From Janthinobacterium saanense (GTDB taxonomy: Bacteria > Pseudomonadota > Gammaproteobacteria > Burkholderiales > Burkholderiaceae_D), in the NCBI RefSeq assembly GCF_014200675.1, contig NZ_JACHCI010000001.1:248001-312000 (forward strand): a stretch of DNA of 64,000 nucleotides, given 5' to 3'. Position 1 is the first letter of the stretch; every line of letters starts with the position of its first letter. Of the stretch, positions 54,055 through 62,400 are shown piece after piece. The notes beneath the pieces were generated by a model, which worked only from the letters and a program-made list of their open reading frames with translations, did not search any database and had not been told where the DNA came from. Made by a program: the position numbers and the translations under genes.

Positions 54055-56076
54055 ATGAAAGAAATCTACCTCGACAGCAACGCCACCACCAGCGTGCTGC
54101 CCGCCGCCGTCGCCGCCGCAAAACAGGCGATGGAGCAAGGCTACGGCAACCCCAGCAGCACACACGCCACGGGACTGCAGGCGAAAGCGCTGCTCGATGG
54201 CGTGCGCCGCCGCGCCACCAGCCTGCTGGGCACGGGCGAAGGCAGGCTGATGTTCAACAGTGGCGCCACCGAGGGCATACAGACGGCCGTGCTGTCGGCG
54301 CTGTGCGCGCTGCGCGAACGCCGCGAGGCAGGCAAGCACATCGGCAGCCTGCTGCTGTATGGCGCGACCGAACACAAGGCCGTGCCGGAAGCCCTCGCGC
54401 ACTGGAACCGCTTGCTGGGCCTGAACCTGGAATTGCGCAAGCTGCCCGTCGATGCGCAGGGCCGCCACGACCTGCAGGTATTGGGCGAACTCATCGGCGA
54501 TACGGCCATGCTGTGCACCATGGCGGCAAACAATGAAACGGGCGTCATCAGCGACCTGACGGCGATCGCGCAATTGCTGCAACAGCACGGTGCGGACGCC
54601 TACTGGATGGTCGATTGCGTGCAGGCATTGGGCAAGCTCAAGCTGAACCTGGCGGCCACGCGCATCGATTACGCGCCGTTTTCCGGCCACAAACTGTACG
54701 CGCCCAAGGGCATAGGCATGCTGTATGTGCGCAATGGTGCACCGTTTACGCCCTTGCTGATGGGCGGCGGCCAGGAAGCTGGCTTGCGTTCGGGCACTGA
54801 AAACATGACCGGCATCGCTGCTCTTGGCGCCGTGCTGGAAGCGCTGGACGACGGTAAAACCTTCCGCAGCCACGCTGAACTGTCCATCTTCCGCGAGCGC
54901 CTGGTGGCCAGCCTGCAACGGGCTTTCCCCGGCATCGTCTTCAATATGCCGCTGGCCTTGTCGTTGCCCACCACGCTCAACTTCAGCGTGCCCGGCCTGT
55001 CGTCAAAAGAATTGCTGGACCTGTTCGATGCAGCGCGCGTGCGCGTCAGTTCTGGCAGCGCCTGTTCGGCTGCCAAAGCCCTGCCCAGCTATGTGCTCGA
55101 AGCCATGCACGTGCCGCAATGGCGCGCCAGTTCGGCCATCCGCATGTCTTTCGGCCCCCTGATCGACGCGCACACGATCACCGAAGCCTGTGCACGTATC
55201 GAGCGCTGCGGCGAGGCGCTGCGCAGCAATTGTTTGTTGCCATCTGCTTCCTTGCCCGTACCTCATGACGGCGTGCTGCAATTGACGGCTGACGGCGCCA
55301 GCACCTGGCTGATCAGCGACGCTGCCAGCGCTACATGCGTGATCATCGACCCGCTGGCCGCGCTGGTGCCGCGCCTGGCTGCCTTGCTGCGCTGCCAGCG
55401 CTACAGCGTCTCCGCCATCGTGTTTACCGCCGCGCCGGCCGACCAGGGCGCCGCCCGCCAGGCTCTGTTGCAAGCGTTGGAACTGGCACAAGCTGCGGAG
55501 GTCGATGGACAAGCTGAACTGGCCTTGGGCCAGCAACGCTTGCGCCGTGTCGATTGCGACGGGCAGAGCGTGTATGTGCTGGGGCAAGAGTTTGCCTTTA
55601 CCGGCAGCCTGGCGCCCCAGGCGATGGCTCCCTTGCTGGACGCGGGCCTGCTCACGCTGGACACCGTGCTGTGTTCCGCACGCGGCGATCAGCTGTGCAG
55701 CAGCCTGCGCGCCGAGCAGGGCCAGCCGGCATCCACCCCCTTGCAGCTCGACGCCAAGGGGCTCTCCGCTTTCTTGCAGCAACACCGCGATGCGATACTG
55801 GTGGATGTGCGCGAAGGCCATGAACAGGCCGCTTGTGTGGACGATGTCTTCGAGGGCCTGGCCATGCATAGCGTACCGCTGAGCCGTCTGGCGGAACAGG
55901 TCGGCGCCTGGTTGCAGCAGCCACAGCGGCCGTTGGTATTTTTCTGCCGCAGCGGCAATCGCAGCGCACGTGCCAGTGCTTGCTTGCGTAGCCTGGGTCA
56001 TGGTGCTGCCTGGCAATTAAATGGTGGTCTGGCCATGGTCGCAGCGATGCACGAGACGCTGGTAATCGCCGCCTGA
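54055..56076 (+). CDS. Cysteine desulfurase fused to decayed MBL-like segment and rhodanese
   Basis: 673 residues in three parts. Residues 1-390 are a NifS/IscS-type desulfurase: YLDSNATT at the start, PLP lysine Lys213 (SGHKLYAPKG), and active Cys337 (SSGSACSAAK), which carries the persulfide. Residues about 405-560 resemble a persulfide-dioxygenase metallo-beta-lactamase, but the zinc motif THxHADH reads TAAPADQ (458-464) and GDxL reads GSLAP. Residues about 575-673 are a rhodanese with Cys631 in FFCRSGNRSARAS. The arrangement suggests sulfur transfer from cysteine to the rhodanese, with the middle part as a scaffold. The acceptor is unknown. An Lrp-family gene is divergent. Confidence 0.85.
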   Translation: MKEIYLDSNATTSVLPAAVAAAKQAMEQGYGNPSSTHATGLQAKALLDGVRRRATSLLGTGEGRLMFNSGATEGIQTAVLSALCALRERREAGKHIGSLLLYGATEHKAVPEALAHWNRLLGLNLELRKLPVDAQGRHDLQVLGELIGDTAMLCTMAANNETGVISDLTAIAQLLQQHGADAYWMVDCVQALGKLKLNLAATRIDYAPFSGHKLYAPKGIGMLYVRNGAPFTPLLMGGGQEAGLRSGTENMTGIAALGAVLEALDDGKTFRSHAELSIFRERLVASLQRAFPGIVFNMPLALSLPTTLNFSVPGLSSKELLDLFDAARVRVSSGSACSAAKALPSYVLEAMHVPQWRASSAIRMSFGPLIDAHTITEACARIERCGEALRSNCLLPSASLPVPHDGVLQLTADGASTWLISDAASATCVIIDPLAALVPRLAALLRCQRYSVSAIVFTAAPADQGAARQALLQALELAQAAEVDGQAELALGQQRLRRVDCDGQSVYVLGQEFAFTGSLAPQAMAPLLDAGLLTLDTVLCSARGDQLCSSLRAEQGQPASTPLQLDAKGLSAFLQQHRDAILVDVREGHEQAACVDDVFEGLAMHSVPLSRLAEQVGAWLQQPQRPLVFFCRSGNRSARASACLRSLGHGAAWQLNGGLAMVAAMHETLVIAA

Positions 56077-56453
56077 GGTAATTTGCTTTTACGCTAGTCT
56101 GACGCCCTGTCGCATGGCGGCGATGCCGTGCTACAGGGTATTAATTTCTTCAAAGAATCTTTCCCTATTCTTCCCACCTGATTTCCTCCGCGACAGCCCG
56201 ATAATGCGCGGGCTTTGTACGCTAGCGCACGGTGTTGCGTGGCAGGCGCCCCTACGATGAAGTTCAGAAAATCTCCCTGATCCCGAGATTCACCGCAACG
56301 CCATGGCGTTACGCTGTCCATTTCTGCCTGTGCCCGCCATTACCCTGGTGTGCGGCACGGCGGCTCTGGTGCGCCCTTGCCTGCGGTTCATTGTGTTTTG
56401 CGTATGTTTTATGCGTTATGCGTATCCTATGCGCGCACCGAGTGAGGCCCAAG
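56077..56453. other. Intergenic stretch before the glucan synthase
   Basis: 377 bp with no convincing gene. A small CCTGT/ACAGG hairpin lies near 56107-56139, possibly ending the fusion transcript, but without a T-run. A/T-rich patches near 56140-56180 and 56385-56430 might hold a promoter; no standard hexamer pair was found. Confidence 0.4.
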
Positions 56454-59400
56454 TTGAAAGAGTACACTGCCGCCGTCAAGGAAAAACTGTCCCGTTTCAA
56501 AGGCATTTTTCAAGACCCATCCCCTTCCTCCTTCATGTTCGACGCTGCACGCGATGATGACTTGCCGCTGCGCTCGGAATTGTTCAGCGCCATGCAAATG
56601 GCGGCCCATGGCAAGAACGTGGCCACCGGTCACGCAGTGGGCAGACGCCAAGGCCGCGACCGCTTGCTGGCCCGTCTGGCCGATAATGCCGCCCTGATCA
56701 CGGCCACCGTCAACGAACTGACTGCTACCGTGAAAAGCGGGCGCCAGGTCACGCCCGCCTCGGAATGGCTGCTCGATAATTTTTACCTGATCGAAGAACA
56801 GATACGCACCACGCGGCGCCACTTGCCGAAAAACTACAGCAAGGAATTGCCGCGTTTGACGTCGGGCCTCGATGTGGGTTGTCCCCGCGTCTACAAGATC
56901 GCGCTGGAAATCATTTCGCATGGCGATGGCCACGTCGACCTGGAAAACCTGTGCCACTTCGTCGAAGCGTATCAAGATGTCGCCACCCTGACCCTGGGCG
57001 AATTGTGGGCCGTGCCCATCATGCTGCGCCTGGCGCTGATTGAAAACCTGCGCCGCGTGGCCGCGCGCGTGGCCGACGACCGCATGCAGCGCGACCTGGC
57101 CAATACCTGGGCCGACCAGATGACGGAGATCGCCGAGCGCAATCCCAGCGGCTTGATACTGCTGGTGGCCGACATGGCGCGCTCGAATCCGCCCATCACC
57201 AGCGCCTTCGTGGCCGAACTGGCGCGCCGCCTGCAAGGGCAGAGCGCTTCCCTGACGCTGGCCCTGTCGTGGCTGACGCACCGCCTGGCCGAATCGGGGC
57301 TGACGATAGAACAGCAGATCCAGGCCGAAATCGGCCAGCAGGCGGCTGACCAGGTGTCGATCTCGAACAGTATCGTCAGCCTGCGTTTCCTGGGCACCAT
57401 GGATTGGCAGGAATTCGTCGAAACCATGAGCGTGGTCGAACAGACCTTGCGCCTGGACCCGGCCGGCACGTATGGCGCCATGGATTTCGCCACGCGTGAC
57501 AGCTACCGCCATGCCATCGAACGCATCGCCAAGCGCAGTGAGCGCAGCGAAGTGGAAGTGGCGGAAATGGCCGTGCAGCTGGCGCACACGCATGGTGCGG
57601 GCAATGATGCACGCCGCGCCCATATCGGCTTTTACCTGGTCGACAAGGGCGTGCTGATACTGGAAAAGCAGGCGGGCGCCAAGCTGCCGTTTATCGAAGC
57701 GCTGCAACATACGGCGCGTGCGGCGCCGTTGACCGTGTATCTGGGGGCGATCGTCTTTTTGACCCTGGCGGCCAGCGCACTCTTGCTCGACCATGCAGCG
57801 CGCAGCGGCGTGCATGGCTGGCTGCTGGCGCTGGTGGGCTTGCTGTCCGTGCTGGGCAGCAGCCAGCTGGCAGTGGCGGTGGTGAACTGGGTGGCTACCT
57901 TGCTCACTTCCCCCCACCCTTTGCCGCGCATGGATTACACGGACGGCCTGCCGTCGGATGCGCGCGGCATCGTGGTCGTGCCTACCCTCTTGTATAGCGC
58001 TGAAAATGTGGTCCAGCTATGCGAAGCGCTGGAAGTACGCTACCTGGCCAATCGCGACCCGAACCTGCGTTTTTGCCTGCTGACGGATTTTGTCGACGCG
58101 CCCACGCAGACATTAGCTGGCGATGACGCCTTGCTGCAGCAGGCGCAGGAAATCATCCGCGGCCTGAATGACAAATATCGGGTGGAAGGCCAGCCCTACA
58201 AGCAAAATGGCGATCCGGCCGAGCGCGCAGACCTGGGGCAGGTGGGCCCATTCCTGTTGCTGCATCGGCCCCGCCTGTGGAACTCGCAGCAAAATGCCTG
58301 GATGGGGCAGGAGCGCAAACGGGGCAAACTGTCTGACCTGAATGCCTTCTTGCGCGGCGAGGGGCGCGACAAATTTTCCCTGGTCGAGGGTGAATTGCGC
58401 GGCTTGCGCACCATCAAATACGTGATCACGCTCGACACCGATACGCAGCTGCCACGCGATGCGGCGCGCCAGCTGATCGCCACCATGATGCATCCGCTGA
58501 ACCGCCCCGTACTCGACGCCGCCGGCACGCGCGTGGTGGCGGGCTATGGCATCTTGCAGCCGCGCGTGGCCGTGGCGCTGCCCAGCGCAAACGCCTCGCG
58601 CTACGAGCTGCTGTGTGGTGGCGAGCCGGGCATCGATCCCTACACGCGCACGGTGTCCGACCTGTACCAGGATGTGTTTTATGAAGGCTCGTTTATCGGC
58701 AAGGGCATCTATGACCTCGATATGTTCGAGACTGTGCTGGGCCAGCGCCTGCCTGACAATAAAATCCTCAGCCACGATTTGCTGGAAGGCTGTTATCTGC
58801 GCGCGGGCCTGCTCAGCGATTCGCAACTGTACGAAGAATATCCGGCCCGCTATGACGCCGACGTGAGCCGCCGCCAGCGCTGGATACGCGGCGACTGGCA
58901 ATTGATAGGCTGGCTGCTGGGCCGCGTGCCTGGCCGCGCCGGCAAGCGCGAACGCAATCCCCTGTCGATGCTGTCGCGCTGGAAGCTGTTCGATAATCTG
59001 CGCCGCAGCCTGGTGGCGCCGGCCACGACCTTGTCGCTGCTGCTGGTATGGGCCTTGATGCCGCAAGTGGCTTTCTGGAGCGTGGCCGTGCTGGCCATCA
59101 TCTTCCTGCCACCGGTGGTGTCGGCCCTCTACGATTTGCTGCGCAAGCCGCGCGACACTTTATGGCGCCAGCATCTGGCCGCATTTGAACGGCGCTGCGG
59201 GGTCCAGTTTTCACATGCCATGCTGACCCTGGTCTTCCTGCCTTACGAAGCCTATGTCAGCCTGGACGCCATCGCGCGCACGCTGTGGCGGCTGGCCATT
59301 TCGCACAAGCATTTGCTCGACTGGCGTGCTTCCAATCTGCATACCTCCACTGGCCGGCAAAGCGATAGCTGGCTCGCCATGTGGTGCTCGCCCGTGCTGG

Positions 59401-62400
59401 CGCTGTTGGTCAGCGCTGCCTTGCTGTACTGGCGCCCGCAAGCCTTGCCGGCTGCCGCCGTCATCTTGCTGCTGTGGCTAGCGGCGCCCGCCATCGCCTG
59501 GTGGATCAGCCGCCCCATCGAGCGTGCGGTGGCGCGTTTGTCGGCCGAGCAGGGCATATTTCTGCATGGTCTGGCGCGCAAGACCTGGGCCTATTTCGAG
59601 ACCTTTGTCGGCCCCGACGATCACTGGCTGCCGCCCGATAATATGCAGGAGCATCCGACCCAGGTGGTGGCGCACCGTACCTCGCCGACGAATATCGGCC
59701 TGGCCCTGCTGGCCAACCTGAGCGCTTACGATTTTGGCTATATCACCATGGGCCAGCTGATCGAGCGCAGCCGCGCCACCTTGCGCAGCATGGGCGAGCT
59801 GGAACGCTACCAGGGCCATTTCTATAACTGGTACGACACGCAGACGCTCAAGGCGCTGCAACCCATGTACATTTCGACGGTGGACAGCGGCAATCTGTCC
59901 GGCCATTTGATGACCTTGCATCCCGGGCTGGTCGAACTGTATGACGCGCCCATATTGGGTACGCAACTGGCCGACGGTATCGTCACGACCGCGCAAGTGC
60001 TGCAGCAATGCCTGATCGCCGAGGGCCACAGCCGCGCGGTGCCCATCATACGCGATGCGCTGGCGCTGCTGCAGAAACCCACGGTACCAATCACCTTGTC
60101 CGAGTGGCATACCTATCTGCAGAAGGCCAGCGAGGCGGCTGAAACGCTGCTGTCGCAAGCGCTGCCAGATGGCGATACCGATGGCGAGTCGGCGATGTGG
60201 TCGGGCGCGCTGGCGCGCCAGTGCCGCACCGGCCTGGCCGAACTGCTGCTACTGGCGCCGTGGGCCGCGCAACCGGGCCTGGATGCCACCTTTGACCGCG
60301 TGCCCACCCTGCGCGAACTGGCGAACCTGGAAGCGCCGGACGGCACGCCGCAGGAGCTGGCAGCCTTGCTGGCACAGGGGCGCGAACAGGCGAACCGCCA
60401 GCTGCGCGACATCGCCCAGGCGGCGGGCCAGGCGCGCGACTTTGCGCAGATTGAATACGCATTCCTGTATAACCCGTCGACCAAGCTGCTGTCCATCGGC
60501 TACAACGTCAGCGAGCGGCGTCTCGACCCCAGTTACTATGACTTGCTGGCCTCTGAAGTGCGCCTGGCCAGCTTCATCGCCATCGCCCAGGGCCAGCTGC
60601 CGCAAGAGCACTGGTTTGCGCTGGGCAGGCAACTATGCATGGTGGCTGGCCAGCCCGTGCTGCTGTCGTGGAGCGGCTCGATGTTCGAGTATCTGATGCC
60701 GCTGCTGGTGATGCCGAATTACCCGAACACCTTGCTCGACCAGACCTATCATTCCGTGATCGAAGCGCAGATCGATTATGGCCGCCAGCGCGATGTGCCG
60801 TGGGGCGTTTCTGAATCTGGCTACAACACAGTCGACGCCAGCCTCAATTACCAGTACCGCGCCTTTGGCGTGCCTGGCCTGGGCTTGAAGCGGGGCCTGG
60901 CCGATGATCTGGTGATCGCACCCTATGCCTGCATGATGGGCTTGATGGTGCAGCCTGAAGCGTCGTGCCAGAATTTGCAGCGCATGCAGGCGGCTGGCTA
61001 TATGGGCCGTTATGGTTTCTTCGAAGCCGTCGATTTCACCACCGCGCGCCTGCCGCGCGGGCAAAACAGCGCCGTCATCCGCTCCTTCATGGTGCACCAT
61101 CAGGGCATGGGTTTCCTGGCCCTCAGCTATCTGCTGCACGACCGCCCCATGCAGCGCCGTTTCGAGTCCGATCCGCTGCTGCAATCGGCCTTGCTGGTGC
61201 TGCAGGAACGCACGCCGCAGGCAGGCGCCTTTTATTCGAACACGGCCGAACTGGCGGTGCTGCGCAGCGGCGCGGCCGAGCAGGCCATGCCGATGCGTAT
61301 CCTCACGCAAGCCAACAGCGCCGTGCCCGAAACGCAGCTGCTGTCGAATGGCCGCTATCACGTGATGGTCAGCAATGCGGGCGGCAGCTACAGCCGCTGG
61401 AAAGACTTGTCCGTGACGCGCTGGCGTGAAGACGGCACACGCGATCATTGGGGTAATTTCTGCTATCTGCGCGACCTCGATGACGATGCCGTCTGGTCGA
61501 CGACTTACCAGCCGACGCTGGTCGATCCGAAAAAATACGAAGTGATTTTTTCGGAAGGGCGCGCCGAGTTCCGCCGTTCCGACCATGGCCTGGACCTGTA
61601 CACGGAAATCGTCGTCTCGCCCGAAGACGACATTGAAATCCGCCGCACGCGCATCAGCAATAATTCGAACCGCCAGCGCCGCATTGAAATCACCAGTTAT
61701 GCCGAAGTGGTGATGGCGCCAGCGGCCGCCGATGCGGCCCATCCTGCCTTCAGCAAGCTGTTCGTGCAGACGGAGATATTGACGCAGGAAAACGCCATTT
61801 TGTGTACGCGCCGTCCCCGCTCGAAAGAGGAGCAGATGCCGTGGCTGCTGCATGTGATGACGGTGCACGATGCCGACCGCTATACCGTATCGTTCGAGAC
61901 GGACCGCGCGCGCTTCATCGGCCGTGGCAACACGGCGCAACTGCCGCTGGCGCTGCAGGAAAGTGGCCCGTTGAGCGGAGGCCAGGGTTCCGTGCTGGAC
62001 CCCATCGTGGCGATCCGCTATGTCATTACGCTCGAACCCGATCAGGCCGTCACCGTCGATAGCGTGACCGGCATGGCCGAGCAGCGCGATGCGGCCCTGC
62101 ACCTGATCGACAAATACCAGGACCGCCATCTGGCCGACCGCGTGTTCGAACTGGCGTGGACGCATAGCCAGGTGGTGCTGCGCCAGCTCAATGCCAGCGA
62201 AGGCGATGCGCAGCTGTATGCGCGCCTGGCCAACGCAGTGATTTATCCGAATGCCACCCTGCGTGCCGAAGCGAGCGTCTTGATCAAGAACCAGCGCGGC
62301 CAGTCCGGCCTGTGGGCGTATGCGATCTCGGGCGACCTGCCCATCGTGCTGTTGCAGATACGCGATCCGGCCAATATCGAACTGGCGCGCCAGATGGTGC

